This document shows positions 33,902-41,995 of a stretch of DNA of 64,000 bases, in pieces. The position numbers were made by a program, and so were the translations under genes. This DNA comes from Sphingomonas oryzagri (lineage in GTDB: Bacteria; Pseudomonadota; Alphaproteobacteria; Sphingomonadales; Sphingomonadaceae). Every line of letters begins with the position of its first letter. Position 1 is the first letter of the stretch. The notes under the pieces are model-generated. The model made no database searches, was not told the origin of the DNA, and saw only the letters and a list, made by a program, of their open reading frames with translations. The stretch spans positions 673,208 to 737,207 of the forward strand of contig NZ_JARYGZ010000001.1 of NCBI RefSeq assembly GCF_029906645.1. The letters are read 5' to 3'.

Positions 33902-35130
33902 CCCTGAATATCGTTACCCCGCACGACGTGCGGCGGATGCTGCTGCTGCGCCATGAACTCGCGTTGATCGACCTGCGCACCGAAGCTGCCTTCGCGACCG
34001 GCCATCCGCTGTTCGCGGCCAATCTCGACGCTGATCGGATCGCCATTGAGGCGGGCATCCGTATTCCCCGTGCCGAAGTGCCGGTGGTCCTCTACGACGA
34101 CGGCGAGGGGCTGGTGGAACCGGCAGCCGCCAAGCTCTCCGCGCTGGGCTATCGGGATGTCCGTGCGCTCGCTGGCGGACTGGCCGGATGGCGGGACGCG
34201 GGGTTCGAGCTGTTCGAGGACGTCAACAGCTACTCCAAGGCGTTTGGCGAACTGGTCGAGCATCGTCGCCACACCCCGTCGCTGGCGGCCGAGGATGTTG
34301 CGGCGCTGATCGAGGAGAAGGCTGACATCGCGATCCTCGATGCCCGCCGGCCGGACGAATATGCCACGATGAACATCCCCGGCTCGTCGAGCGCGCCCGG
34401 TGCCGAACTGGTGCTGCGGGCAGGCAGCGCTGCGCCCGATCCCGACACGACGATCATCGTCAACTGCGCGGGGCGGACGCGATCGATCATCGGCACCCAG
34501 TCGCTGATCAACGCCGGCGTTGCCAACCGCGTGGTCGCCCTGCGCAACGGCACGATCGGCTGGACGCTGGCGGGGCAGGGGCTGGAGCACGGCTCCACGC
34601 GCCATGCCGGGTCCGGCGATGCCGGGGAGGCGCGCGATCGCGCCCGTCAGGTCGCCTATCGCGCCGGCGTGCGCCGGCTATCGTCCGACGATGCCGAGGC
34701 GCTCACGGCCGATCCTGATCGCACGCTCTATCGCTTCGATGTCCGTACCGCCGAGGAATATGTGGCCGGCCACATCCCCGGCTTCCGTCACTATCCGGGC
34801 GGCCAGCTGGTGCAGGAGACCGACATGGCCGCGCCGGTGCGCGGCGCGCGCATCCTGCTCGCCGACGATCTCGGCCCGCGTGCCGACATGACCGCCTCGT
34901 GGCTCGCGCAGATGGGGTGGGAGCTCTACGTCCTCGACGGCGGCTTCGACGGTCCGCTGGAGACCGGCGCTGCGCCGGCCTGGCCGCCGCTCGATCCTGT
35001 ACGACGCTACAAGCGGCCCTATGAGGGCACCGACAACGCGCAGGCGGCGATGCAGGCCTATCTCGACTGGGAATATGGTCTCGTCGCGCAGCTCGAGCGC
35101 GACGGCACGCACGGCTTCTTCGTGATCTGA
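33898..35130 (+). CDS. Triple-rhodanese-domain protein
   Basis: This 410-aa cytoplasmic protein starts with ATGA overlap. It has three rhodanese folds. Domain 1 (~1-110) ends its active loop VVLYDDGEG with no Cys. Domain 2 (~125-235) has a proper loop VNCAGRTRS with Cys190. Domain 3 (~255-385) has ILLADDLGPR, again no Cys. Only the central domain can form a persulfide. Following a thiol dioxygenase, it probably handles sulfane sulfur released from the imported compound (inference). It is the last gene before a strong terminator. Confidence 0.88.
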   Translation: MTLNIVTPHDVRRMLLLRHELALIDLRTEAAFATGHPLFAANLDADRIAIEAGIRIPRAEVPVVLYDDGEGLVEPAAAKLSALGYRDVRALAGGLAGWRDAGFELFEDVNSYSKAFGELVEHRRHTPSLAAEDVAALIEEKADIAILDARRPDEYATMNIPGSSSAPGAELVLRAGSAAPDPDTTIIVNCAGRTRSIIGTQSLINAGVANRVVALRNGTIGWTLAGQGLEHGSTRHAGSGDAGEARDRARQVAYRAGVRRLSSDDAEALTADPDRTLYRFDVRTAEEYVAGHIPGFRHYPGGQLVQETDMAAPVRGARILLADDLGPRADMTASWLAQMGWELYVLDGGFDGPLETGAAPAWPPLDPVRRYKRPYEGTDNAQAAMQAYLDWEYGLVAQLERDGTHGFFVI

Positions 35131-35136
35131 TACGAA

Positions 35137-35168
35137 GAGGCAGGCCCGGCGCAAACCGGGCCTGCCTC
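35137..35168. terminator. Strong bidirectional terminator between convergent sulfur operons
   Basis: A 13-bp perfect stem has arms 35137-35149 (GAGGCAGGCCCGG) and 35156-35168 (CCGGGCCTGCCTC) with loop CGCAAA. It lies 6 nt from each stop codon (35130 and 35174). Confidence 0.88.
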
Positions 35169-35173
35169 CTCTC

Positions 35174-36523
35174 TCACTCCGCCGCTTCGAGTACCGGCGC
35201 CGGCTCGCGCCGGTTGGTCGGGATCGGCAGGCCGAGATGGCCGCGCAGCGTGCTGTGCTCGTAATCGCGGCGGAACACCCCGCGCTCCTGCAGGATCGGC
35301 ACCACTTCGCCCGTGAACCGATCGAACTGGTCGGGATGCCCGAGGTGGATGTTCAGCCCGTCGAGTGCGCGCCCTTCGAACCAGCGGACGATCTCGTTCG
35401 CCACCGTCTCGGCGGTGCCGCCGAAGGGGGTGCGGCGCTGGCCGCGGATATGCTCCACCGTCTGGCGGAGCGTGAATCGGCGCGCGACGGCGAGGTCGGT
35501 CACCTTCTTGGCATTGGTGTAGAAGCTGTTCTTCGCATGCTCGAGCGCGCCGGTGGGAAACGGCGCGTCGAGATCGTACTGGCGGAAATCGTGCCAGCCG
35601 AACGAGCGGCCGAACTCGCCCAGCGCCTGTTCGAAGCTCTGGTCGTGCTCGCGCGTGCGCCGCTCGATGTCGCGCGCCTCCTCGTCGCTGTCGCCGACGA
35701 AGACGACCACGCCCGGCATGATCACGATCTCGTTCGGATCGCGGCCCAGCCGCGCGGCGCGGCCCTTGACGTCCTGGTAGAAGGCCTGGCCCTGCTCGAT
35801 CGTCGCCGAATGGGTGAAGATGCCGTCGGCGATGGTGGCGCCAAGATCGCGGCCCTGATCGGAATCGCCCGCCTGGAAGATCACCGGCTCGCCCTGCGGC
35901 GATCGCTGGATGTTGAGCGGGCCGACCACCGAGAAGAAGCGTCCCTTGTGGTTGAGCGCGTGCAGCTTGGTCTCGTCGAGGAACTGGCCGGTCTCGCGGT
36001 TGCGGGGCAGCGCGTCATCCTCGTAGCTGCGCCACAGGCCGCGCGCGACCTCCAGATATTCGGTCGCTCGCGCGTAGCGTGTGTCGTAGTCGTAATGCTC
36101 TTCCTTGCCGTAATTGCCGGCCGTTCCGGCATCGCCGCTGGTGACGACGTTCCAGCCGGCGCGGCCCTTGCTGATCAGATCCAGCGAGGCGAAGCGGCGG
36201 ACGAGGTTGAAGGGATCGTTGTAGGAGGTGGTCGCCGTGCCGACCAGGCCGATCCGGCTGGTCGCCACCGCCAGCGCGGAGAGCAAGGTCAGCGGCTCCA
36301 GCCGGTTGAGATAATGCGGCGGCGAATCCTTGGTGATGAACTGGCTGTCGACGATGAAGACGAGGTCGAACTTCGCCGCCTCGGCCTTGCGCACCGCATC
36401 GATATACCAGTCGATATTGACGCTGGCGTCGGCCGGGATCGATGGATCGAGCCACCGGTTGCTGTCGCCGGGGCCACCGACCCCGGTCGGCACCAGTCCG
36501 AGCTTGAGCTGTCGCTTGGTCAT
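35174..36523 (-). CDS. FMNH2-dependent monooxygenase, NtaA/SnaA/DszA (LLM) family
   Basis: This 449-aa bacterial-luciferase-like enzyme contains LGLVPTGVGGPGDSNRW at the N-terminus, TTSYNDPFNLVRRFASLD, GRAGWNVVTSGD (family GRxGWNxVTS signature), PVIFQAGDSDQGRDLGATIADGIFT, and RRTPFGGTAETVANEIV. The family includes nitrilotriacetate, dimethylsulfide (DmoA) and dibenzothiophene-sulfone monooxygenases. In this sulfur-scavenging locus C-S bond cleavage is the likely chemistry. No dedicated flavin reductase is visible nearby. It follows the TonB receptor by 24 nt. Confidence 0.9.
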   Translation of the reverse strand: MTKRQLKLGLVPTGVGGPGDSNRWLDPSIPADASVNIDWYIDAVRKAEAAKFDLVFIVDSQFITKDSPPHYLNRLEPLTLLSALAVATSRIGLVGTATTSYNDPFNLVRRFASLDLISKGRAGWNVVTSGDAGTAGNYGKEEHYDYDTRYARATEYLEVARGLWRSYEDDALPRNRETGQFLDETKLHALNHKGRFFSVVGPLNIQRSPQGEPVIFQAGDSDQGRDLGATIADGIFTHSATIEQGQAFYQDVKGRAARLGRDPNEIVIMPGVVVFVGDSDEEARDIERRTREHDQSFEQALGEFGRSFGWHDFRQYDLDAPFPTGALEHAKNSFYTNAKKVTDLAVARRFTLRQTVEHIRGQRRTPFGGTAETVANEIVRWFEGRALDGLNIHLGHPDQFDRFTGEVVPILQERGVFRRDYEHSTLRGHLGLPIPTNRREPAPVLEAAE

Positions 36524-36547
36524 CGCTCTTTCTCCTGTGCTTGAGCG

Positions 36548-38920
36548 TCAGATGCGGGTTCTGAGGGTGAAGCCGAAGGTGCGCGGCTCGCCGAGCGCGG
36601 CGTTGACGACGCCGAACTGGGTGCTCACGGCCTTGGTGTTGAAGTAATTCTTGTCGGTGAGGTTGCGGACCCAGACGGAGACGTCCCATTTCCCGTCCGG
36701 CTTGCGCACGCCCGCATGGAGGCCGAAGAGCGCGTAGCCGGGGATCCACGAGAAGGGATCGAGGTTCACTGCTGCGTAGAAGCCCGACCTGTAGCTGGCA
36801 TCACCGCCGCCATAGACATCCACCGTGCCGGCGTGGTGCACATATTCGGCGGTTCCGGTGAGCGACCATTTCGGCGCGCCGGAGGCCGGACGGCCGGACA
36901 GGTCCACCGTGCCCTGATACGAGGTCAGATACTGTGCCGGCGCGCTGCGATAGTGGACGTAATAGGCGTCGTTATAGGTGCCGGCGGCGGTGAGCGTCAG
37001 CCCCTCGACCGGATTGGCACGAGCATCCACTTCGACGCCGCGCGAGCGCAGCTTGCCGACATTGGTGATGTAGGCGACCACCGGCGTGACGGCGGTGTTG
37101 ACGTAATTCGCCTGGTAATTGCTGTCGTCCGTCCAGAACAGGGCGAGGTTCAGTTCCGCCTTGCCGCCGAGGAATCGGCTCTTCAGACCCAGCTCGTAAT
37201 CGTCCACCTTCTCGGGCTTGACGAAGATGTCGATGCCGTTGGCGGGCGCCACGAGGTTGATGCCCGGCGACTTGTAGCCGCGCGAATAGCTCGCATAGGC
37301 ATGGACGTCCTGGCTGAGATCGTAGGCGGCGATGGCGGTGCCGGACAGGTTCTTGGTGTCGCGCGAGGCGTCGTAGCTGCCGATCGGCACCAGCGCCGCG
37401 CGCCGGGCCGCGACGGCCGCCTGGATCGACGGATCGAAGCTGGAGATCGGCGCGAGGTCGCCGCCGCCATAGGCATCGTACAGGCCGGTCTTGTGCTCGT
37501 AGGTGAAACGCAGACCGGCGGTCACGCGGAAACGGTCCGACGCGTTCCACGTCGCCTGGCCGTAACCCGCATAGCTGTAGGTCGCGGGCACGACATGGGC
37601 GTAGGCGGTTAGGCCGTCGAGCGCCGCCGACGGCAGAGCGGCGGTCGCTGTGGGGGAGGCGGTGTTGGGCGTGGTCAGCCAGCCGGCGGCATCGCGGCCA
37701 TAGCCCGTGACCTGCAGGTCATTGGCCTTCTGCCAGAAGAAATAGAGGCCGCCGGTGAAATCGATCACATGGTGGCCGTTGGAGGCGGCGCGCAGTTCCT
37801 GGCTGAATTGCTGCTGGTGGGTGACGACGATCGACTGGGTCAGTACGTTGGCGCCGATCTGGTCGCCGTCGTAATTGGGTAGCCACTTCCAGTTGCGATA
37901 GGCGGTGATCGAGGTCAGCGTGATCGGGCCGGTGTCCCAGTCGGCGCGGCCCTGCACGCCCCAGCTCGGCATCTTGTCATACTGGCTGGAATCGAGATCG
38001 ACGCGGCGCGCGAAGGGATCGATCGGGATCGGCACGTACCCGACGTCCGCCGCGCGCCGGTAGAAGCCGCGTACCTGCGTGCCGTTCGCCAGGGTCGTCG
38101 GGAGCACGCTTGCGATGCTGTAGAAGCCGACATCGCCCTTCTGGATGCTGTAATCCGCGATCAGGCGGAACTTGAAGTTGGTGGTGGGCGCATAAAGCAC
38201 GTCGAAGCGGGCGGAATGATTGTCCAGCCCATCCCAATGCTTGCCCGCGACTGTATTGTAGATCAGGCCGTCGCGCTGGGTGCGCAGATAGCTGACGCGG
38301 AAGGCGATATCGTCGTTGATCTTGGAATCGAACGAGAGATAGCCGCGCAGGTAATTATAGTTGCCGTAGCTCAGTTCCGCCTTCGCCTCGGGTGTGAAGG
38401 TCGGCTCCTTCGTCTTGATGTCGATCGCGCCGGCGACGGTGTTCTTGCCGAACAGCGTGCCCTGCGGCCCGCGCAGGAGCTGGATGGAATCGATGTCGAT
38501 CAGGTCGGTGATTACCGATCCGGTGCGCGGGCGGTAGACGCCATCGACATAGAGGCCGACGCCCTGTTCGAGGCCGTCGTTCGTGCCGCCCGCGTTGGTG
38601 CCGATGCCGCGGATGGTGATCGTCTGGTTGCGGCCGCTGATCCCCTGGATGTTGAGGCCTGGTAATTGCTGCACCACCTGCTTCAGGTTGAAGGCGCCCT
38701 GTTTGGCGATCTGCTCGGCCGGCAGCGCGGTGATGCTGATCGGCACCTTCTGGGCGCTTTCCTTGCGGTAGCGCGCGGTGACGGTAATTTCCTCTACCTG
38801 CGTGGCAGCGGTGGCTGCAGCCGCCTGGGCGGGCATGGCCACCGGAAAGACGCCTGTCGCCGTTCCTGCCAGAAGCAGAGCCGGATAGGTCATCCGTGAA
38901 ATCGAACCGGTCTTCAACAT
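36548..38920 (-). CDS. TonB-dependent receptor of the organosulfur locus
   Basis: This 790-aa outer-membrane receptor has a signal region (LLLAGTATGVFPVAMPAQA) and a plug with VEEITVTARYRKESAQKVPI, LKQVVQQLPGLNIQG, TIRGIGTNAGGTNDGLE, LLRGPQGTLFGKNTVAGAIDI. The barrel ends RTFGFTLRTRI. A start with an AGGGGG site precedes the ATG complementing 38918-38920. It is placed between a solute-binding protein and a flavin monooxygenase, so it presumably brings an organosulfur compound through the outer membrane (inference). Confidence 0.93.
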   Translation of the reverse strand: MLKTGSISRMTYPALLLAGTATGVFPVAMPAQAAAATAATQVEEITVTARYRKESAQKVPISITALPAEQIAKQGAFNLKQVVQQLPGLNIQGISGRNQTITIRGIGTNAGGTNDGLEQGVGLYVDGVYRPRTGSVITDLIDIDSIQLLRGPQGTLFGKNTVAGAIDIKTKEPTFTPEAKAELSYGNYNYLRGYLSFDSKINDDIAFRVSYLRTQRDGLIYNTVAGKHWDGLDNHSARFDVLYAPTTNFKFRLIADYSIQKGDVGFYSIASVLPTTLANGTQVRGFYRRAADVGYVPIPIDPFARRVDLDSSQYDKMPSWGVQGRADWDTGPITLTSITAYRNWKWLPNYDGDQIGANVLTQSIVVTHQQQFSQELRAASNGHHVIDFTGGLYFFWQKANDLQVTGYGRDAAGWLTTPNTASPTATAALPSAALDGLTAYAHVVPATYSYAGYGQATWNASDRFRVTAGLRFTYEHKTGLYDAYGGGDLAPISSFDPSIQAAVAARRAALVPIGSYDASRDTKNLSGTAIAAYDLSQDVHAYASYSRGYKSPGINLVAPANGIDIFVKPEKVDDYELGLKSRFLGGKAELNLALFWTDDSNYQANYVNTAVTPVVAYITNVGKLRSRGVEVDARANPVEGLTLTAAGTYNDAYYVHYRSAPAQYLTSYQGTVDLSGRPASGAPKWSLTGTAEYVHHAGTVDVYGGGDASYRSGFYAAVNLDPFSWIPGYALFGLHAGVRKPDGKWDVSVWVRNLTDKNYFNTKAVSTQFGVVNAALGEPRTFGFTLRTRI

Positions 38921-38949
38921 GATCCCCCTTGGAAGGTTAGGGATTTTGG

Positions 38950-39047
38950 CTATCGGATTGGATCAAGCATACAAACAAAGTCTTTTTGGATCGCCCGATA
39001 GATACTTTGCTTATCATGATTTGTATTTGAATATGATCGATGATCAT
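38950..39047. promoter_or_regulatory. AT-rich promoter region with nested inverted repeats
   Basis: The 147-bp gap upstream of the receptor is much more AT-rich than its surroundings. It holds CTATCGG (38950-38956) / CCGATAG (38995-39001), ATACAAA (38969-38975) / TTTGTAT (39020-39026) with an inner CAAAG (38976-38980) / CTTTG (39005-39009), and the palindrome ATGATC-GAT-GATCAT (39033-39047). These are candidate operators for the local LysR or a global sulfur regulator. Confidence 0.5.
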
Positions 39048-39067
39048 TATTGATGAGTGAGATATGA

Positions 39068-40006
39068 TTATGAGAAACTGTTATCGAATCCCGATTTGAC
39101 GTCGATATGGTGATCGATGAGTCCGGCGCGCGCGTATCGGTCCGCCGTCTTCTGCTGGTCGGCGATCAGCGCGGCGCCGATGCCGGACGGCAGTCGCCGC
39201 GTCCGTGCGGTCACGGTCTGCCAGACATCGACGGGAATACCGGTCTCCCGGTTGAGCAACCGCGCATAGTCGTCCGGATGCGACGCCGCCCAGTCCCACC
39301 CCTGGTAGAGGCGGCGCTTGTAGTCGGCGAGCAGAGGGCGCTTGCCGGCGATCGCGGGATCGCTGCCGAACAGCAGGGCGTAGGACGGCACCAGACCCGG
39401 CTCGAAGATCAGGCGCGCGCCCTGTTTCGCGGCGATGGTCGCGTTCGGATCCCAGATCGCCCAGCCGTCCACCGATCCGCCGAGCAAGGCGGCATTGCCG
39501 TCCTGCGGGGAGAGGAAGGCGAATTGCACGGCGTCGAGCGGACGGCCCTGCGCCTCCAGCGCGGCGAGGATGAAATTGTGGCCGATCGATCCCTTTGGCG
39601 TGGCGATCCGCTTGCCGGCGATGTCCTTCAGGGAGTGGATGGCGGAATCGCGCCGCACCACCAGGATCGGGCCGGGGCCTTCATATTTCTGCGCGCCGAT
39701 CGCTTTCAGCGCGGCGCCGGTCCCGATCGAGAAGATGAAGGCCGCGTCGCCGCCGATGCCCGTGTCGATCGCACCGGCGTTGAGCGCCTCCAGCAGCGGC
39801 GCGGCGTTGGGGAAGGACGACCATTCGATATGGTAAGGCAGGCGATCGAGGTTGTGCGACGCCTCCAGCACGACCTTGGAGCCGCCTTTCTGGTCGCCGG
39901 CGAGCAAGGTGCCGGCGCCACCGCCGGCCCGGTTGCAGGCGGCGACCAGTGCCCCCAGGCCGAGGCCGAGCGCGGCGCGGCGGCCAATCCAGCCCGATCC
40001 GCTCAT
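39068..40006 (-). CDS. ssuA: ABC solute-binding lipoprotein, SsuA/TauA type
   Basis: The 312-aa product has a twin-arginine-like and lipoprotein signal (GRRAALGLGLGALVAACN, lipobox Cys at about residue 24). Binding-protein motifs are LEALNAGAIDTGIGGDAAFIF, LKDIAGKRIATPKGSIGHNFILAAL and GGSVDGWAIWDPN, as in aliphatic sulfonate and taurine binding proteins. The start overlaps the peroxiredoxin-like stop. It would deliver substrate to the SsuC/SsuB pair encoded in the convergent operon. Confidence 0.88.
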   Translation of the reverse strand: MSGSGWIGRRAALGLGLGALVAACNRAGGGAGTLLAGDQKGGSKVVLEASHNLDRLPYHIEWSSFPNAAPLLEALNAGAIDTGIGGDAAFIFSIGTGAALKAIGAQKYEGPGPILVVRRDSAIHSLKDIAGKRIATPKGSIGHNFILAALEAQGRPLDAVQFAFLSPQDGNAALLGGSVDGWAIWDPNATIAAKQGARLIFEPGLVPSYALLFGSDPAIAGKRPLLADYKRRLYQGWDWAASHPDDYARLLNRETGIPVDVWQTVTARTRRLPSGIGAALIADQQKTADRYARAGLIDHHIDVKSGFDNSFS

Positions 40007-40665
40007 GCGGCGATGTCCCGTGCCAGTGCGGCATCGACGGTTGCGAGGATCTCCTCCTCCTCGGGCCGGTCGAGCCAGTCAGGGCTGACGGTCACAGCGC
40101 GCACGATGCCCCGGCCGTCGACCAGCAGCGCCGTCGGCTGCGGCAACTCCCACGAGCTGGTGCCGGTGATCTCGCCGGGCCAGCCGGGCGGCGGCGGATC
40201 GGGCTGGACGTCGGGCGCGAAGAGGATGCCGATCGCGCGGGACAGCCCGCCAGCCTCGTCGCTCAAGACCGGGAAGGGCAGGTCGAAGCGCGAGCGGATC
40301 GCGCGCAGCCGTTCGGGAACCTGTGGGCTGATCGCCAGCGTCCCGATGCCCCGGCGCTGCAATTCCGGCCACAGGGTCCGCGCATAATATGGCAGCGCGA
40401 TGCTGCAGGCCGGACATTCGGCATAGCGGAAGAAGAGCAGCAGCTGGGGATGGCCACCCAGATCGGGAAGCGCCACGGTGCCGCCATCCAGATCCTTCAG
40501 CAGCTTGGGCGGCAGCGGCGATCCCGGCTGGATCACGGCGGCGGGATCGAAGCGATCGACGAGTTGCCGGCGCTGCGCCACGTTACGGGCGAGCTGGTCC
40601 GCCGGCCAGCTTCGCTCGCGCTCCGCGATCAGCGCGCCGAACAGGGTGGACAGGCTTTCGGACAT
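40003..40665 (-). CDS. Peroxiredoxin/AhpC-TSA-like protein
   Basis: The start is set at MSESLSTLFGAL (ATG complement 40663-40665), which has AAGGAG in place; an upstream in-frame ATG at 40758 lacks a good site. The 220-aa thioredoxin-fold protein has LLFFRYAECPACS, with Cys84 and Cys87 in a CxxC arrangement rather than the PxxxTxxC of typical peroxiredoxins. WELPQPTALLVDGRGIVRAV is the cis-Pro region. It lies in the organosulfur operon and may reduce oxidised thiols or peroxides made by the monooxygenase. Confidence 0.83.
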   Translation of the reverse strand: MSESLSTLFGALIAERERSWPADQLARNVAQRRQLVDRFDPAAVIQPGSPLPPKLLKDLDGGTVALPDLGGHPQLLLFFRYAECPACSIALPYYARTLWPELQRRGIGTLAISPQVPERLRAIRSRFDLPFPVLSDEAGGLSRAIGILFAPDVQPDPPPPGWPGEITGTSSWELPQPTALLVDGRGIVRAVTVSPDWLDRPEEEEILATVDAALARDIAA

Positions 40666-40767
40666 CCTCGGCTCCTTGGGCAATCGGGCGGGCAGGCTAG
40701 AGGCGGCGGCGGGTATCGGACCAATGAGATCGGGCGCGCCCGCATCAGCATCGCTCATGAGCGAACC

Positions 40768-41604
40768 TCAGATCGCGCCGACCACTTCGGCCGCGAGCTG
40801 CGCCAGCTTCGCGGCGGGCCGGCCGAGATCGCTCTGCCTGCGCACGACGCAAGCCACGTCGGGTAGCGACGGCAGCGCGTTGCTCTCCAGCGGCGTGCCC
40901 TCCGGAAACAACAGGCGGGTGCGGCAGGTGAGGCCGAGGCCCGCCTCCACCGCCGCGCGCAGGGTCGAGATGTTGGGCGTCTCGAAGGCGATGCGCCACG
41001 GCCGTCCGGCGGCATCGAGCGCGCTGGTCGCCGCCTCGCGGAAGCGGCAGGGGCGATCGAGCACGGCGAGCGGAACGATGTCGCGCCGGGCGTGATCGGC
41101 CGATCCGTACCAGACCGTCGGCGCGATACTGATCGCATCCGGATCGTCGGCGGCAGCATAGCCGATGGCGAGATCGAGCATTCCGCGATCGATCATCGCG
41201 ACCAGCTCGGCGGTGCCGGCGACGCGGGCGTAAAGCTGCGCGTCGGGATGGAGTTCTCCGAAGCGGCTCAGCACGCCGCCCAGCAGGGTTTCGGCGAAAT
41301 CCTGCACCATGCCGACCCGTACCGGCCCCTCGAACTGGCCGGAATTGACCGCGGCGAGGGCTTCGTCATGCAAGGCGAGCACGCGGCGCGCATAATCGAG
41401 CAGCAACTCGCCCTGCGCGGTAATCACCAGCCGGCGACCTTCACGCGCGAACAGCGGCTGTTGCACCATGTCCTCCAGCCGCTTGATCTGCAGGCTGAGC
41501 GCGGACTGGGTGAGATAGACCTGTTCCGCCGCGCCGAGCATCGAACCGGCATCGACGATCGCGACGAAGCTGCGCAGCAGGTTGGTGGGCAGGTTGACGG
41601 TCAT
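40768..41604 (-). CDS. LysR-family regulator of the organosulfur operon
   Basis: The start is the ATG complementing 41602-41604 (278 aa). The helix-turn-helix is LLRSFVAIVDAGSMLGAAEQVYLTQSALSLQIKRLE, and the effector domain begins GPVRVGMVQDFAETLLGGVL. It is the first gene of the minus-strand operon, with the peroxiredoxin-like, binding protein, receptor and monooxygenase genes downstream. The inducer may be a sulfur compound or sulfate status. Downstream overlap with the long peroxiredoxin start is avoided by the chosen start. Confidence 0.9.
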   Translation of the reverse strand: MTVNLPTNLLRSFVAIVDAGSMLGAAEQVYLTQSALSLQIKRLEDMVQQPLFAREGRRLVITAQGELLLDYARRVLALHDEALAAVNSGQFEGPVRVGMVQDFAETLLGGVLSRFGELHPDAQLYARVAGTAELVAMIDRGMLDLAIGYAAADDPDAISIAPTVWYGSADHARRDIVPLAVLDRPCRFREAATSALDAAGRPWRIAFETPNISTLRAAVEAGLGLTCRTRLLFPEGTPLESNALPSLPDVACVVRRQSDLGRPAAKLAQLAAEVVGAI

Positions 41605-41789
41605 GGCAGGACACCGCCTACCGGGTCGATGGCGAGAGCCGCAAGAAATCTCTACTAAATGACTAGGAAATTTTGGTTGGCTGTTTCGGGGCTGACGGAG
41701 ATGTCGCCCATGCTCAAGGATCGCCGGAACCGGTGCTTCCGGCAACCTTCATATCGACTGTCGGGCGGGGATCGGCCGCGAGTGCGAGA

Positions 41790-41984
41790 TCAGACACGGA
41801 GATGCCGTGCCACATCGCCCGGCACCTTGTTCGCGAGACCCGGTACCTCGTTGAGTTCGCGCAGGGACGTGGAGCGGCCGCGTTCTTCTCGAGTGCGCAC
41901 GATATCGTGCCCGTGCCCTTCCAGACCGGGAATAGCGTCCAACTGATCCCGGTCGGCCGCGTTCAAATCGATGGGGTCGGTCAT
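41790..41984 (-). CDS. Small helix-hairpin-helix protein (ComEA-like fold)
   Basis: This 64-aa protein starts at the ATG complementing 41982-41984, 11 nt after the catalase stop. MTDPIDLNAADRDQLDAIPG and, later, LRELNEVPGLANKV match the two helix-hairpin-helix halves of ComEA-like or competence helix-hairpin-helix domains (LNxAxxxxLxxIPG...LxxVPGI). It has no signal peptide. It may bind DNA nonspecifically. Linkage to catalase suggests DNA protection during oxidative stress (inference). Confidence 0.75.
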   Translation of the reverse strand: MTDPIDLNAADRDQLDAIPGLEGHGHDIVRTREERGRSTSLRELNEVPGLANKVPGDVARHLRV

Positions 41985-41995
41985 GGCGCGGCCGA

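Noticed and set aside
35237..36544. 435-codon plus-strand frame
   Set aside because: It is antisense to the flavin monooxygenase, with Leu/Ala/Arg-rich shadow composition.
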